Shown: positions 1 to 10,626, numbered from the stretch's first letter. The stretch is DNA of 64,000 nucleotides from Bacillus sp. N1-1 (GCF_009818105.1 NZ_CP046564.1:2418001-2482000), one strand, 5' to 3'. Translations and numbers: made by a program. The notes: generated by a model not told the origin, from the sequence alone.

Positions 1-2027
1 TCCCTCTCAGGAAGTGAACAGCTGAAATTCTCACAAATATAAATGGTCGTTTCGTTTGTCTTCTCGAAGTTAGCAGCGAATGGAGCTGCTTCCGTTAGTT
101 CCGTCGGATCTTCTACGCTAATGACCGTTAGTTCAGGTAAAAAGTTCTGCCGGAGAAACTGTTCCAATCTCTTCTTATGCTGATCACGATTTGAACCAAC
201 AATGACCACTTCTTTAGAAGAAGATCGTGCGTACAGCTTACACATTAAGAAATAAGCATGACCACTTGAATAGGATGAGACATCACCTGAAAAAGCGGTA
301 AACATCCGATTAGCCCACTCATCATATTTCATTTCTCCAGTTAATTTTGATAAACGAAGCAACTGAAGAACAGCAACGCTATTTCCAGATGGTAGGGCAC
401 CATCGTGAACATCCTTCGGTCTGGCAATCAATGGATCGGCATCATGGCCATACAAATAGAAGCCTCCAGAACTCTCATCCCAAAACAATTCGTGCATATC
501 ATCAGAGAGCTTTTTCGCTTTAACAAGATATTGTGAGTTATACGTTGTTTCATACAATTCATTTAACGCCCAGAGTCCATACGCATAATCGTCATGATAC
601 GCTTTGAATTTCACTTCTCCATCTCGATAACGAGCCATTAATCGACCGTCAATGACCATGTTTTCTTCTATAAATCGATACGACTTTTCAGCTAGTTCTG
701 TGTATCCAGCGTCTTGAAACACCCCTCCTGCTTTCGCAAAAGCCGCAATCATCAACATGTTCCAGCTCGTCAGAATTTTGTCATCTTTATACGGATGAAC
801 GCGTTTTTTTCGCTCGGCATAAAGTTTCTTTCTAGCTGTTTCCAGTTGAGTTTGAACGGCTTCTTCTGTCAGGTTGAATGATTTAGCAATCTTTGAAAGA
901 TCCGTTTTGATTAAGTTAGGAATGTTTTTCCCTTCGAAATTTCCTCTTGCCGTGATGTCATACACCTCAGTGTACAGAGAGCCAAGTTCTTCACCTAAGA
1001 TTGTGTGAACTTCTTTTGCTGTCCACACATAAAACTTGCCTTCTTCACCTTCAGAATCAGCATCTTCAGCAGAATAAAAGCCTCCATCATTACCTGTCAT
1101 GTCACGTTGTACGTATTCGAGTATCTCACAAGCAACTCGTTTGTAGTGTTCGTTCCCAGTGACTTGAAATGCTTCGGTATAGGTAAGCGCAAGCATGGCG
1201 TTATCATACAGCATTTTTTCGAAATGGGGCACAAGCCATTCCTGATCGACTGCGTACCTCGCAAAACCAAACCCTACGTGATCATAAATGCCGCCGTTCG
1301 CCATAGCATCAAGCGTTCTAGTAACCATCGTTAAAGCGAGATCTTGATTATATTGACGATAATACCGTAGCAAATACATCAGCATATGAGGAGAAGGGAA
1401 TTTCGGGGACTGACCGAAACCACCAAATATCGTATCAAAGGAATTTTGCATCTGTTCAAACGCTTTATGAAGCGGCTCCTCTGTTAATTCCCCACCTTCC
1501 GTATTCATTCGTTCTTGCAATGACGCGGTTATCTTATCTCCAATTCCTGTAATTCTCTCAGGATTTTCCTTGTATTGCTGATAAAGCTGCATGATCGCAT
1601 CTTTAAATCCGGGTAGATTGTATCGGCTTTCTTTCGGAAAATAAGTTCCCGCATAAAATGGTTTTTGATCAGGCGTAACAAAAACATTCAGCGGCCACCC
1701 GCCCTGACCGGTTAATCCCTGACAAACTTTCATGTAAATGGAATCAATATCCGGTCGCTCTTCTCGATCGACCTTAATCGCTACAAAGCGATCGTTTAGA
1801 AGCTTTGCCGTTTCCTCATCCTCAAAGCTCTCTCTTTCCATCACATGACACCAATGACAAGTCGAATATCCAATTGAAACAAGCACAGGCTTGTTCTCGC
1901 GTTTCGCTTTCTCAAACGCTTCATCACCCCATGGATACCAGTCAACTGGATTGTGAGCGTGCTGAAGTAAATAGGGCGATTTTTCATGAATTAACATATT
2001 TTCGTACGGCTGATCGTTATTTTTCAA
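1..2027 (-). CDS. YyaL-like thioredoxin-domain protein (DUF255), 3' end cut by window
   Basis: Long minus-strand ORF read from the sequence; it runs off the left edge after about 675 codons. The N-terminal thioredoxin-like fold has C57-H-W-C60, and the (alpha/alpha)6-like middle part carries family motifs such as GGWPLNVF and [10 protein letters not shown]. The family (B. subtilis YyaL, human SPATA20) is about 690 residues, so only the last few residues are missing. I chose the TTG start at 2027 because GGAGGGTGA lies 6-8 bases upstream and the usual N-terminal motif follows directly. Exact function is unknown in bacteria; the fold suggests a redox or sugar-epimerase-like role. Confidence 0.9.
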   Translation of the reverse strand, partial: MKNNDQPYENMLIHEKSPYLLQHAHNPVDWYPWGDEAFEKAKRENKPVLVSIGYSTCHWCHVMERESFEDEETAKLLNDRFVAIKVDREERPDIDSIYMKVCQGLTGQGGWPLNVFVTPDQKPFYAGTYFPKESRYNLPGFKDAIMQLYQQYKENPERITGIGDKITASLQERMNTEGGELTEEPLHKAFEQMQNSFDTIFGGFGQSPKFPSPHMLMYLLRYYRQYNQDLALTMVTRTLDAMANGGIYDHVGFGFARYAVDQEWLVPHFEKMLYDNAMLALTYTEAFQVTGNEHYKRVACEILEYVQRDMTGNDGGFYSAEDADSEGEEGKFYVWTAKEVHTILGEELGSLYTEVYDITARGNFEGKNIPNLIKTDLSKIAKSFNLTEEAVQTQLETARKKLYAERKKRVHPYKDDKILTSWNMLMIAAFAKAGGVFQDAGYTELAEKSYRFIEENMVIDGRLMARYRDGEVKFKAYHDDYAYGLWALNELYETTYNSQYLVKAKKLSDDMHELFWDESSGGFYLYGHDADPLIARPKDVHDGALPSGNSVAVLQLLRLSKLTGEMKYDEWANRMFTAFSGDVSSYSSGHAYFLMCKLYARSSSKEVVIVGSNRDQHKKRLEQFLRQNFLPELTVISVEDPTELTEAAPFAANFEKTNETTIYICENFSCSLPER

Positions 2028-2104
2028 TTGGTCACCCTCCGTTTCTTAACTTCATTCTCTTTTCAGTTTACCAAAATGTTGTGTAAAAACAAAAATAAGC
2101 GGGA

Positions 2105-2644
2105 TCACCGCTCATCATATGTTTTCTCAATATAGGCTTGTTCCTCTTCTGTTGTCATTAATCTTTCTGCCTTTCCAATCGTTCCTCCATTTAAATTCCA
2201 AATGTAGTTATGGACATCAACTGCATTATTAAAGTTTCCTTTATCCCATTCTGTTAAAGCTTCCGTATAAAAATCCTGGTACTTATACTCTTCTGGCGTT
2301 CCTTTTACTTTATCTAGCACCTCGAGCATATTATCAATCCGCTCTTCTGAAATTTGATAGATTCCCCACTTATCTTCTGCAACGACTTTTTGATGCGTCA
2401 TCCCATGGATATAGTCCTGAAATTTATTTTCACTTGGTATTCCATCTGATGTAATGGATTCTTCTCCATTATCCACGTAGCGCTCCGGATCAACAGATGA
2501 CCCAGTTTCTTCACTTATGGCCTCGGCTTCCTCCGCTTTTTCTTTTAAACTCCAATCTAAATCTGAAATAAACCAGTAAGTTAGTCCAAGTATAAGGACC
2601 ACCATTGAAGAAATTGAAATGACTAACGTTTTTGTTGAAGGCAT
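2105..2644 (-). CDS. Membrane-anchored DUF6241-like protein
   Basis: About 179 residues. One N-terminal membrane segment (residues 7-24) is followed by an acidic linker and a soluble domain containing MTHQKVVAEDKWG and a Trp/Asn-rich region ending WNLNGGTIGKAERLMT. The pattern recalls the Bacillus DUF6241 family, a name I give from memory. I place the start at the ATG preceded by AAGGAG (12 bases away); a longer reading frame upstream has no ribosome binding site. It is single and faces the small Arg-rich gene across a divergent promoter region. Function unknown; the soluble part should lie outside the cell. Confidence 0.7.
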   Translation of the reverse strand: MPSTKTLVISISSMVVLILGLTYWFISDLDWSLKEKAEEAEAISEETGSSVDPERYVDNGEESITSDGIPSENKFQDYIHGMTHQKVVAEDKWGIYQISEERIDNMLEVLDKVKGTPEEYKYQDFYTEALTEWDKGNFNNAVDVHNYIWNLNGGTIGKAERLMTTEEEQAYIEKTYDER

Positions 2645-2865
2645 TAATTGAGACAGCTCCTTAAACCTATTTATTCCATTATATTTATGTACGATAGCGT
2701 TGAAATTGCTAATACCCACTATGCACCAAAGGGTATTTATACCTATTTTTACATACATTTCTATAAAAACAAGAGAAATAACCGTATTTTCTGAACTTTT
2801 CCCTAAAAATTGAAGAACTGAATGCTTTAACTAGGCATATGGATAAGCATGTCCAGTCCCTGCTA

Positions 2866-2874
2866 CATAAAGTA
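2866..2874 (+). promoter_or_regulatory. Candidate sporulation sigma (SigK/SigE-like) -10 box
   Basis: CATAAAGTA fits the mother-cell sigma -10 consensus CATANNNTA. It lies 22 bases before the start codon of the small Cys/Arg-rich gene and just before its ribosome binding site. The -35 side is weak, so this is suggestive only. Confidence 0.35.
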
Positions 2875-2896
2875 TTGATAGATAGGAGGTGGTAAT

Positions 2897-3166
2897 ATGG
2901 GAAATCGTCGAAGTGCAAATAACCGAAGATTAAATGTTAAACGAAGCAACCGAACTGAAGGCGAAACAAGAGGGCGCAGAAACGGACGCTGTGGTGATCG
3001 AGATAATGACACAGCCGGTCGCGAAAGCGCTCCTAGCTGTTCTCGATACTGCTCCAACGTTTGTCGTCGTTTATTCCCGTTAGATTTCACACGTTGTTTT
3101 AACGATTGTGTCTCGTGTCAGGAAGATGTTCTTTTTGAAACGGATCACGAGTTTTACGAAGATTAA
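2897..3166 (+). CDS. Small Cys/Arg-rich protein, possible spore-coat component
   Basis: 89 residues behind a strong GGAGGTGG site and followed by a strong terminator, so it is expressed alone. The first 35 residues are Arg/Asn-rich and basic. The second half has clustered cysteines (CSRYCSNVCRR, then CFNDCVSCQ), and the tail is acidic. It has no signal peptide or membrane segment. A CATANNNTA box upstream and the composition suggest a mother-cell-expressed coat or crust protein. I do not recognise a named family; zinc binding through the cysteines is an alternative. Confidence 0.7.
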   Translation: MGNRRSANNRRLNVKRSNRTEGETRGRRNGRCGDRDNDTAGRESAPSCSRYCSNVCRRLFPLDFTRCFNDCVSCQEDVLFETDHEFYED

Positions 3167-3173
3167 TCGCTAA

Positions 3174-3214
3174 TCAAAAAGGACAATTCCGTTTTATAGG
3201 AATTGTCCTTTTGC
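3174..3214. terminator. Bidirectional terminator between small gene and hutH
   Basis: Inverted repeat AAAAGGACAATTCC / GGAATTGTCCTTTT with an 8-base loop and T-rich ends on both strands. It serves both convergent genes. Confidence 0.9.
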
Positions 3215-3226
3215 CTTCTCTAACCA

Positions 3227-4744
3227 TTAACCGAGTATCAATTGACCATGAATATTCCAATTAAATTGATCTGCACATAGCCACGCTGTAAGAGTTTCAA
3301 TATCATCTGAAAAAACGCGATCTTCCTCAATCGACGATACGATTGTTCTTCCTATTTTATATAACTTCTGAGCAGATGTAGAGGCTAATGAGATGCCCCG
3401 AATTTCTAATGCTTGCATCGCACATATCATTTCAATCGCCACCACTTTCTGGGTATTTCCTATGATTTGATAAGCATGACGAGCACCAATTGTCCCCATA
3501 CTTACGTGATCTTCCTGATTCGCGGATGAGGGGATGCTATCTACACTCGCTGGATGGGCAAATGTTTTGTTCTCTGATACGAGGGATGCGGCCGCGTATT
3601 GCATAATCATGGCACCAGACTGAAGCCCAGGATCCGGGCTTAAAAATGCCGGCAAATCATTTAGCTGAGGATTAACAAGCCGTTCCACTCTCCGTTCTGA
3701 AATATTAGCCATTTCAGCTACGGCGATTTTGAGAAAGTCCATCGCAATGGCAATGGGCTGACCGTGAAAATTCCCACCAGAGACGACCGTTTGGCCGTTT
3801 TCTAAAATAAGAGGATTATCTGTGGCAGCGTTCATTTCAATCTCAAGCTTTTCTTTTACATAAGCTAGACTTTGTCTTGAAGCCCCGTGAACTTGTGGCA
3901 TGCATCGTAAAGAATAGGCGTCCTGTATGCGTTTTTCTCCTTGATGTGTCACGAGCTTACTATCACTAGTTAACTTTCTTATTCGCTCAGCTACTTCCAT
4001 TTGTTCAGGATACCCTCGTGCTTCGTGTATCGCTGGATGAAAGGCGTCAATAATTCCTTCAAGTGCTTCAAGCGTCATAGCGCCAATCCAATCGCACTGA
4101 TCCATTAAACGCTCAGCTTCAATATAGTTGATCACCCCCATCGCCGTCATCGCTTGTGTACCATTAATAAGGGCAAGTCCTTCTTTTGCTTTTAAGGTAA
4201 GAGGGGAGATCCCCAGTTCATCATACACACATTTCGTTTGTAAAATACTCCCGTTATAATGAACTTTTCCTTCTCCAACAAGAACTAACGCAAGATGAGA
4301 TAGCGGCGCTAGATCCCCGGAAGCTCCAAGAGATCCCTGACTTGGAATAACGGGAATAATTTCTTCATTTGCTAGATCGCAAAGACGTTCGACAACACAT
4401 GGGCGTACCCCGGAATACCCTTTTAATAACGCATTCAGTCGTAACACCACCATTGCTTTACTAACTGGTTCAGTAAAATACTCCCCTACCCCGCAAGCAT
4501 GAGAACGTATTAGGTGAAGTTGAAGAGTATCGACATCTTTATCCTGAATCCGAACGTCGCTGAATTTACCGAAACCCGTATTAATTCCATAGACAGTCTC
4601 CCCACTTGCCACGATTCTCTCAACTGCTAACCTGCTTTTTATAACCTTTTCCATACTGAGCGGGTCAATCGCAATTTTTTCTCCTTCGTAAATGACACGT
4701 TTCATTTCCATTAAAGTTAACATAGAGCCATTTAAATGAACCAT
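3227..4744 (-). CDS. hutH: Histidine ammonia-lyase HutH
   Basis: 505 residues, the full family length. It deaminates L-histidine to trans-urocanate, the first step of histidine breakdown in the cytosol. The MIO cofactor triad Ala141-Ser142-Gly143 sits in [14 protein letters not shown]. Other family signatures are [28 protein letters not shown] and NEATDNPL-type AATDNPL. The start MVHLNGS matches the B. subtilis enzyme. It follows hutP with a HutP-type terminator in the gap, so expression should need histidine-charged HutP. Here hutH is the last hut gene rather than the second as in B. subtilis. Confidence 0.97.
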   Translation of the reverse strand: MVHLNGSMLTLMEMKRVIYEGEKIAIDPLSMEKVIKSRLAVERIVASGETVYGINTGFGKFSDVRIQDKDVDTLQLHLIRSHACGVGEYFTEPVSKAMVVLRLNALLKGYSGVRPCVVERLCDLANEEIIPVIPSQGSLGASGDLAPLSHLALVLVGEGKVHYNGSILQTKCVYDELGISPLTLKAKEGLALINGTQAMTAMGVINYIEAERLMDQCDWIGAMTLEALEGIIDAFHPAIHEARGYPEQMEVAERIRKLTSDSKLVTHQGEKRIQDAYSLRCMPQVHGASRQSLAYVKEKLEIEMNAATDNPLILENGQTVVSGGNFHGQPIAIAMDFLKIAVAEMANISERRVERLVNPQLNDLPAFLSPDPGLQSGAMIMQYAAASLVSENKTFAHPASVDSIPSSANQEDHVSMGTIGARHAYQIIGNTQKVVAIEMICAMQALEIRGISLASTSAQKLYKIGRTIVSSIEEDRVFSDDIETLTAWLCADQFNWNIHGQLILG

Positions 4745-4779
4745 ACCTATCGCCTTCTCTCTATGAAATTGATCGTCTC

Positions 4780-4826
4780 AAAACAAAAAGAGGCGACAAT
4801 GGAACATACCGTTCCATTGCCGCCTC
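4780..4826 (-). terminator. HutP-regulated terminator before hutH
   Basis: A 16-base stem (GAGGCGGCAATGGAAC / GTTCCATTGTCGCCTC, one mismatch) with a 5-base loop and a U-rich tail. It lies in the leader between hutP and hutH, the same place as in the B. subtilis hut operon, where histidine-bound HutP prevents termination. Confidence 0.9.
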
Positions 4827-4843
4827 CTCATCACTCATTACTT
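4824..4843 (-). promoter_or_regulatory. HutP RNA-binding site (NAG triplets)
   Basis: In the RNA, AAG-taat-GAG-tgat-GAG lies directly 5' of the terminator stem: three NAG triplets separated by exactly four bases, as in the known HutP site I. A further GAG begins the stem itself, so HutP binding would abut the terminator. Confidence 0.8.
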
Positions 4844-4853
4844 TAGGCAGCTT

Positions 4854-5294
4854 TTATCCTATATGATTAATTCCGAGACCAAACGTTTCATGTTCAAGCC
4901 CTTTTACTGGAGCCCCAATTGTTCCATAAAAAGCCACAGCAATCCATTCTCCTTCATCAAAATGCTCATAAGGTGAGCCACGTACAATAGCGAAACGTAA
5001 GCCCACGGTCCGCATCATATCTCCTGCGCCTATCTGGCCACGCATAACCCCTTCCAATGCCTCTAAAATGGCATGATACAAGGCATGCGTCTCTCGATAA
5101 AGCTCTTCTGAAATAATCTTATTCCTTTTAGCAGATGTTTCAACAGCTGAGATTACTTTCTGCATACTCATTGATCCAGACTTTCCTTCACAGTAATCCA
5201 CATCTTTCAGCTGATGAGAAAATGGTTCTAACTCTTCAGGAGTTAATGATGCCACGAGCATCGCTAATTTACCAATCAGTATCTTTTGTGTCAT
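4854..5294 (-). CDS. hutP: HutP, histidine-dependent antiterminator
   Basis: 146 residues. HutP is a hexameric RNA-binding protein that, with L-histidine and Mg2+, opens the terminator ahead of hutH. The likely metal/histidine ligands are H70, H74 and H135, in [15 protein letters not shown] and [16 protein letters not shown], offset by three from the B. subtilis numbering. I chose the ATG at 5294, preceded by AGGTGAG; a GTG three codons earlier has no site. Its own promoter carries a cre box. It is separated from hutG by a 70-base gap holding that promoter. Confidence 0.95.
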   Translation of the reverse strand: MTQKILIGKLAMLVASLTPEELEPFSHQLKDVDYCEGKSGSMSMQKVISAVETSAKRNKIISEELYRETHALYHAILEALEGVMRGQIGAGDMMRTVGLRFAIVRGSPYEHFDEGEWIAVAFYGTIGAPVKGLEHETFGLGINHIG

Positions 5295-5319
5295 TTCTCT
5301 CACCTGTCCACGTTTCTAC

Positions 5320-5356
5320 TAGTTACTAATATCCACCTTCATTGTAAGCGTTATCA
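5320..5356 (-). promoter_or_regulatory. hutP promoter region
   Basis: On the minus strand TTGATA, 18 bases, GATATT (four of six matches to TATAAT) lies about 30 bases before the hutP ribosome binding site. The cre box covers the -35 hexamer. Confidence 0.5.
5343..5356. promoter_or_regulatory. cre box (CcpA) at hutP promoter
   Basis: TGTAAGCGTTATCA fits the catabolite-response consensus TGNAANCGNTNNCA at every fixed position. It overlaps the -35 of the hutP promoter, so glucose repression through CcpA is expected, as for B. subtilis hut. Confidence 0.85.
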
Positions 5357-5366
5357 ACACTAGTGG

Positions 5367-6365
5367 TCAAGATGGTTCCTTTCGTTTACAAACTCCAGTT
5401 AAAAATGAAAGCATTGTATGAACGGCACTTTTCACCCCTATATCTCTTACATCTTTTCGAGGATCGAGGCAAACGATGTCCATCGCCTTCACTTTCGGAT
5501 GCTCACCCGCTAACTGGACAGCGTCAAACAACTCTTCCGTTCTCATACCACCTGGCGTTGCTGCAGGTGCTGCAGGGTTAAAAGTAATATCAAGAACATC
5601 CATGTCGACCGTTAAGTAAATCGTGTCAACGGTTTTTTCAAGTTGAGCTAAGGCATCTTGAACGACATGATGGATACCCTTTTTCCTTACTGTTTTCATC
5701 GTCGTGTAATGAACGCCATGTTCATCAGCATAGTTTTTTAACTCTAGACTATTAAAAAAACCGTGAAGTCCGATATTATGCACATGCTTTCCTTCAACCG
5801 TATGGCTTTCTATTACCTGCCGTATGGGCGTACCATTGGCGGGACCCAAATCTGATAAGTCTCGCAAATCAAAATGTGTATCTAATTGCAAAATGCCAAT
5901 CGTCTCATTTTGATGCACCTGCTTCCAGCCTTTAATCAACATGGCTGTAATCGAATGATCCCCGCCCAGCGTTAGAGGTATTGTATTTCGGTGCTGTTCT
6001 CTCATCGCTACCATAGCCTGTTGAATTTGATCATGGGTATACCGTATATCTGTCGCATGCTGTTTGACATCACCAAGATCTATCGCTTTTAAACGAGCAA
6101 GATCAATGTCTTCGTCAAGATTATACGTACGAAATGAACGCCATGCTCTTCGCATCGCATCAGGATTCTCACTTGCTGCGGATGTACTAATCGATGACTT
6201 TGATAAGGGAACCCCCAGAATGGTAATGTCGTAGTCTTGCCAATTTGGCGTTGATTCTCCTATCGTTTCAATCCATTCATTCACCGTAAGATCACATTGT
6301 TCATCCGTTTGCTTTGACCAAATCATGGTTGGGCGATTTAACATCGGGTATGGATATCCCCTCAT
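5367..6365 (-). CDS. hutG: Formimidoylglutamase HutG
   Basis: 332 residues, arginase/ureohydrolase fold. It hydrolyses N-formimidoyl-L-glutamate to glutamate and formamide. The binuclear Mn ligand motifs are GGDHS, QLDTHFD and VDMDVLD, in the expected order. The start ATG overlaps the hutI stop by four bases (ATGA) and has GGAGG nine bases upstream, so the two are translationally coupled. It ends 70 bases before hutP. Formimidoylglutamase rather than agmatinase is inferred from the hut context. Confidence 0.93.
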   Translation of the reverse strand: MRGYPYPMLNRPTMIWSKQTDEQCDLTVNEWIETIGESTPNWQDYDITILGVPLSKSSISTSAASENPDAMRRAWRSFRTYNLDEDIDLARLKAIDLGDVKQHATDIRYTHDQIQQAMVAMREQHRNTIPLTLGGDHSITAMLIKGWKQVHQNETIGILQLDTHFDLRDLSDLGPANGTPIRQVIESHTVEGKHVHNIGLHGFFNSLELKNYADEHGVHYTTMKTVRKKGIHHVVQDALAQLEKTVDTIYLTVDMDVLDITFNPAAPAATPGGMRTEELFDAVQLAGEHPKVKAMDIVCLDPRKDVRDIGVKSAVHTMLSFLTGVCKRKEPS

Positions 6366-7636
6366 AAAAGGTGTCCTCCCACAACGAGCGGCACGCCTCC
6401 TTTAATCACAGTGTCGACATGATTCATTCCATATTGGTAGGAAAGTGTAAGGTAATTAGGCACATTAAATATTGTGATGTCAGCTTTTTTACCAACTTCA
6501 AGACTCCCTGTAGTATCCGCACAGCCAACCGCATGTGCAGCATTAATGGTTGTCGCAGTTAATACCTCTTCGGGCGTCATCTCCATTTTCAAGCAGCCAA
6601 GATTCATAATAAAAGGAAGAGAGAGTGTAGGAGATGAACCAGGGTTTGCATCCGTAGATAGTGCCACACCTACTCCAGCATCTATCATCTTTCTTGCTTG
6701 AGCAAAATCAGCCATTAGAAAAAACGCCGTTCCCGGAAGTAGTACCCCCATCACGCCAGCTTCAGCCATATCCTTTATTCCCTGATCTGATGCTCTTAGA
6801 AGATGATCAGCCGAAATAGCCCCAACGGACGCTGCTAACTCAGCTCCTGCATAAGGTTCAATCTCATCAGCGTGAATTTTAGGAATAAGTCCGTATTCTC
6901 TACCAGCCTCTAGTATGCGCTTTGATTGATCTGGGGTGAAAACACCACGTTCACAAAAAACGTCATTAAACTTTGCTAGCTTCCGATTGGCTACTTCTGG
7001 AATCATTTCTGAAATCACTTTCGACACAAACGTTTCGGGGGTACTCTTTTCTGATAAAGGAATTGCGTGCGCACCCATAAACGTGGAAATCACATCGATC
7101 GGATGAGATTCATGTAGTTGTTTCGCAACTTCTAATTGTTTTATTTCATGTTCTAATGTGAGACCGTAACCGCTTTTCGCTTCAACTGTTGTCACTCCGT
7201 GTAATAAAAATTGATTCAAACGTTTTCTAGACTGTTCAAACAATTCTTCATAACTTGCTTTTTGTGTCGCACGCGTAGTGGCATAAATGCCACCACCAGC
7301 TTCCATAATTTCCATGTATGTCTTCCCTTGTAACCGCATCGCGTATTCATTTTCTCTCGTACCAGCATGAACAAGGTGCGTATGGGGATCGATTAACCCT
7401 GGAGCTACCACTTTTCCTGCGGCATCAATTTTCTCTGTAAGTGCCACTGAATCTTTGTATTTCGATACCATTTCGTTCGATGATCCAACTTCAACAATGA
7501 TTCCATCTTCTATATAGACAGCTCCATTTTCAATTAGTCCTATTTGTGACATTTTCTCTTTTATTGCTGGACGGTCCGAGTAACCTGACATTGTGATCAG
7601 CTGTGCAGCATTTTTTATTAATAGTCGTGCAGTCAT
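6362..7636 (-). CDS. hutI: Imidazolonepropionase HutI
   Basis: 424 residues, amidohydrolase superfamily. It opens the ring of 4-imidazolone-5-propionate to give N-formimidoylglutamate. Metal motif PHTHLVHAG is near residue 80, followed by FMGAHAIP, KIHADEIEP and the late Asp in STDANPGSS. AGGAGG lies nine bases before the ATG. Thirteen bases separate it from hutU, and it overlaps hutG, so U-I-G form one transcript. Confidence 0.96.
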   Translation of the reverse strand: MTARLLIKNAAQLITMSGYSDRPAIKEKMSQIGLIENGAVYIEDGIIVEVGSSNEMVSKYKDSVALTEKIDAAGKVVAPGLIDPHTHLVHAGTRENEYAMRLQGKTYMEIMEAGGGIYATTRATQKASYEELFEQSRKRLNQFLLHGVTTVEAKSGYGLTLEHEIKQLEVAKQLHESHPIDVISTFMGAHAIPLSEKSTPETFVSKVISEMIPEVANRKLAKFNDVFCERGVFTPDQSKRILEAGREYGLIPKIHADEIEPYAGAELAASVGAISADHLLRASDQGIKDMAEAGVMGVLLPGTAFFLMADFAQARKMIDAGVGVALSTDANPGSSPTLSLPFIMNLGCLKMEMTPEEVLTATTINAAHAVGCADTTGSLEVGKKADITIFNVPNYLTLSYQYGMNHVDTVIKGGVPLVVGGHLL

Positions 7637-7649
7637 ATCGCTCTACCTC

Positions 7650-9317
7650 CTATTTCTTTCGTAACATCGGAACATGAATGCCTTTCTCCTCTGCCGTTTT
7701 CTTCGCTAAATCATAACCAGCGTCAACATGACGAACAACACCCATTCCAGGATCTGTTGTTAAAACACGTTCAATTCGCTGCTCCGCCTCTTTCGTTCCG
7801 TCTGCCACAATAACCATACCTGCGTGGAGCGAATAGCCCATGCCAACACCACCGCCATGGTGGACGCTAACCCAACTTGCCCCACCAACACTATTAATCA
7901 TCGCATTTAAAATCGGCCAGTCAGCAACTGCATCACTTCCATCTTTCATTGCTTCGGTCTCTCGATTCGGAGAAGCGACGGAGCCAGAGTCAAGGTGATC
8001 ACGCCCAATTACAATCGGAGCACTTAATTCCCCGTTTGCGACCATGTTATTAATGATTTTCCCAAACTTTGCTCGTTCCCCATACCCAAGCCAACAAATA
8101 CGAGAAGGAAGTCCTTGAAAGCTAATTTTCTCTCGCGCCATACGAATCCAATGACAAAGGTGCTCGTTGTCACTAAACTCGTTTAAAATCACTTCATCTG
8201 TTTTATAAATATCTTTTGGGTCTCCAGACAAGGCTACCCAACGAAAAGGGCCCTTTCCTTCGCAAAACTGCGGTCGGATATAAGCCGGTACAAATCCAGG
8301 AAAATCGAATGCATGTTGAACGCCTTCATCTTTGGCAACCTGGCGAATATTATTCCCGTAATCGAATGTTACGGCTCCTTGCTTTTGCAACTCAAGCATT
8401 GCCTGAACGTGTATAGCGATACTATGTTTTGCTAGTTTACTATACTGTTCTGGATTCTCTTTACGAAGTTTCCCTGCTGCTTTTATATCTAAGTTAATAG
8501 GATAATAGCCGTTTAAAGGATCATGGGCAGAAGTTTGATCAGTTAAAATGTCAGGGATAAATTTATGATCAATCATCTTAGGTAACATTTCTGCGGCATT
8601 ACCAAGTAAACCAATGGAAAGAGCTTCTCCTTTATTCCGGGCTTTTTTTGCCATTTCAATCGCCTGCTCAAGACTAGCGGTTGACGTATCAAGATAGTTG
8701 GTATCGATTCGACGCTGAATCCGTTTTTCATCCATTTCGATTGCAATACAAACTCCTCCGTTAAGAGTGACGGCGAGTGGTTGCGCCCCGCCCATCCCTC
8801 CTAAGCCTGCTGTTAACGTAATCGTATTTCTTAAACTACCATTAAAATGCTGCTTCCCACATTCAGCAAAGGTTTCATACGTTCCCTGGACAATTCCCTG
8901 ACTGCCGATGTAGATCCAGCTCCCAGCTGTCATTTGTCCATACATCATCAACCCTTTTCGATCGAGCTCATGAAAGTGGTCCCAATTTGCCCAGGCAGGC
9001 ACCAAATTTGAATTAGCAATCAGAACTTTAGGCGCATCCTTGTGTGTCTTGAAAACAGCTACTGGCTTCCCAGATTGGATCAACAGCGTTTCATCATTCT
9101 CAAGCTCCTTTAATGAACGAACAATCGCTTCATAGCACTCCCAATTGCGCGCCGCCTTCCCTATTCCTCCGTAGACTACGAGTTCCTCTGGATTCTCAGC
9201 GACATCAGGATGCAAATTATTACTGAGCATTCGTAAAGCGGCTTCCTGAATCCATCCTTTCGTGTGAAGAACTGTGCCTCGATACTGCTCTACTTTGTTT
9301 GGTTTTGTATCCGTCAT
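7650..9317 (-). CDS. hutU: Urocanate hydratase HutU
   Basis: About 555 residues. It hydrates urocanate to imidazolonepropionate with tightly bound NAD+. Signatures include [15 protein letters not shown], the NAD-binding [12 protein letters not shown], and [11 protein letters not shown] late in the protein. Three in-frame starts (9326 GTG, 9320 and 9317 ATG) compete; AAAGGGTGA best suits the last two. It is the first gene of hutU-hutI-hutG. No HutP-type terminator is visible ahead of it, so its control probably differs from that of hutH. Confidence 0.96.
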   Translation of the reverse strand: MTDTKPNKVEQYRGTVLHTKGWIQEAALRMLSNNLHPDVAENPEELVVYGGIGKAARNWECYEAIVRSLKELENDETLLIQSGKPVAVFKTHKDAPKVLIANSNLVPAWANWDHFHELDRKGLMMYGQMTAGSWIYIGSQGIVQGTYETFAECGKQHFNGSLRNTITLTAGLGGMGGAQPLAVTLNGGVCIAIEMDEKRIQRRIDTNYLDTSTASLEQAIEMAKKARNKGEALSIGLLGNAAEMLPKMIDHKFIPDILTDQTSAHDPLNGYYPINLDIKAAGKLRKENPEQYSKLAKHSIAIHVQAMLELQKQGAVTFDYGNNIRQVAKDEGVQHAFDFPGFVPAYIRPQFCEGKGPFRWVALSGDPKDIYKTDEVILNEFSDNEHLCHWIRMAREKISFQGLPSRICWLGYGERAKFGKIINNMVANGELSAPIVIGRDHLDSGSVASPNRETEAMKDGSDAVADWPILNAMINSVGGASWVSVHHGGGVGMGYSLHAGMVIVADGTKEAEQRIERVLTTDPGMGVVRHVDAGYDLAKKTAEEKGIHVPMLRKK

Positions 9318-9326
9318 CATCGTCAC

Positions 9327-9720
9327 CCTTTCAGAATCATTTTCTAATAAAAGCGTAGCATCTGATGCAGAAACGATATAGACTACCAGATTTCGAATAA
9401 TAGCAAATACTTTATAAACAAGAAGATCATTTCGTTAAATTCCAAATAATTTGTAGTAATTTCTTTAGAAAAGTTAATTAAACTACTTATCTCCTTTGAT
9501 TTAAGGTAGTGAATCATGAGTAATGTCTATAAGTGAACGATCTCTTCACATAAAAAATCATATTTTATGTAAGCTCATGTCCTTCTTACAATGAGTTAAT
9601 TTTCTTATACACCAGTCTATTCATGAATCTAAAGAAAATTTGGTGTTAATTATGATGGAATAATGGGAAGAGTATAGATGGTTGCATTATGAAGTATAGA
9701 ATTAAAAGGAGTGGAAAAAC
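9327..9720. other. Divergent intergenic region hutU / aldolase
   Basis: About 390 AT-rich bases hold the promoters of hutU (minus) and of the aldolase gene (plus). I found no terminator, HutP triplet array or consensus cre box here, and no convincing -35/-10 pair stands out. Confidence 0.5.
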
Positions 9721-10611
9721 ATGAACAACAGTCAATTCGACAAAATCAAGAACGGAACAGGATTTATTGCAGCGCTTGATCAGAGTGGTGGAAGTACACC
9801 TAAGGCTCTTGCAGAATACGGTGTTCCTGAAGATTCCTACTCTAATGAAGACGAAATGTTTGATCGCGTCCATCAGATGCGAACAAGAATCATTACTTCA
9901 CCTGCTTTCAGTGGAGAGAAAATTCTTGGCGCTATCCTATTTGAACAAACGATGGATCGTGAAATTGAAGGCAAATATACAGCTGACTATCTTGCAGACA
10001 AGGGGATTGTCCCTTTCCTAAAAGTAGACAAAGGACTAGCCGATCAAGAAAATGGCGTTCAGCTAATGAAACCAATTCATGATTTAGATGAAACGCTTGG
10101 TCGGGCAAGTGAACGTAAAATTTTCGGTACAAAAATGCGTTCTGTCATTCATGAGCCGAATGAAAGTAGTATTAAAGCAGTTGTAGAGCAGCAATTTGAC
10201 ATCGGTAAGCGAATACTTGCTGCTGATCTTATGCCAATTATTGAACCAGAAGTAAACATTCACAGTGAAGACAAAGAGAAATCAGAAGAAATTTTACGCG
10301 ATGAAATCCTAAAACAGCTTAATGATTTGTCAGAAGATCAAAATGTGATGCTTAAACTTTCGATTCCTACAAGAGCGAACGCGTATAAACAGTTAATCGA
10401 GCATCCTCGCGTGTTGCGCGTTGTTGCGCTATCAGGTGGGTATTCACGTGATGAAGCGAACGAAAAGTTAAAAGAAAACGATGGTCTTATTGCAAGCTTC
10501 TCTAGAGCACTTGCTGCTGATTTAAACGCTAATCAGTCTGAACAGGAATTTAACGATGCTTTACAGAGCGCAGTGGACTCTATTTACGACGCTTCCGTAA
10601 ACAAAAAATAA
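9721..10611 (+). CDS. fda: Class I fructose-bisphosphate aldolase
   Basis: 296 residues, of the Staphylococcus-type class I Schiff-base aldolase family. It cleaves fructose-1,6-bisphosphate into dihydroxyacetone phosphate and glyceraldehyde-3-phosphate. Family motifs are [17 protein letters not shown], the phosphate-loop region [14 protein letters not shown] and the Schiff-base lysine candidate in [17 protein letters not shown] stands nine bases before the ATG, and a strong terminator follows, so the gene is monocistronic. Most Bacillus use a class II enzyme as the main aldolase; this one may favour gluconeogenesis. Confidence 0.93.
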   Translation: MNNSQFDKIKNGTGFIAALDQSGGSTPKALAEYGVPEDSYSNEDEMFDRVHQMRTRIITSPAFSGEKILGAILFEQTMDREIEGKYTADYLADKGIVPFLKVDKGLADQENGVQLMKPIHDLDETLGRASERKIFGTKMRSVIHEPNESSIKAVVEQQFDIGKRILAADLMPIIEPEVNIHSEDKEKSEEILRDEILKQLNDLSEDQNVMLKLSIPTRANAYKQLIEHPRVLRVVALSGGYSRDEANEKLKENDGLIASFSRALAADLNANQSEQEFNDALQSAVDSIYDASVNKK

Positions 10612-10626
10612 TAAGCACTAAATAAA

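Noticed and set aside
1005-1334. Plus-strand 109-codon frame
   Set aside because: Shadow of the YyaL-like gene on the other strand; no ribosome binding site.
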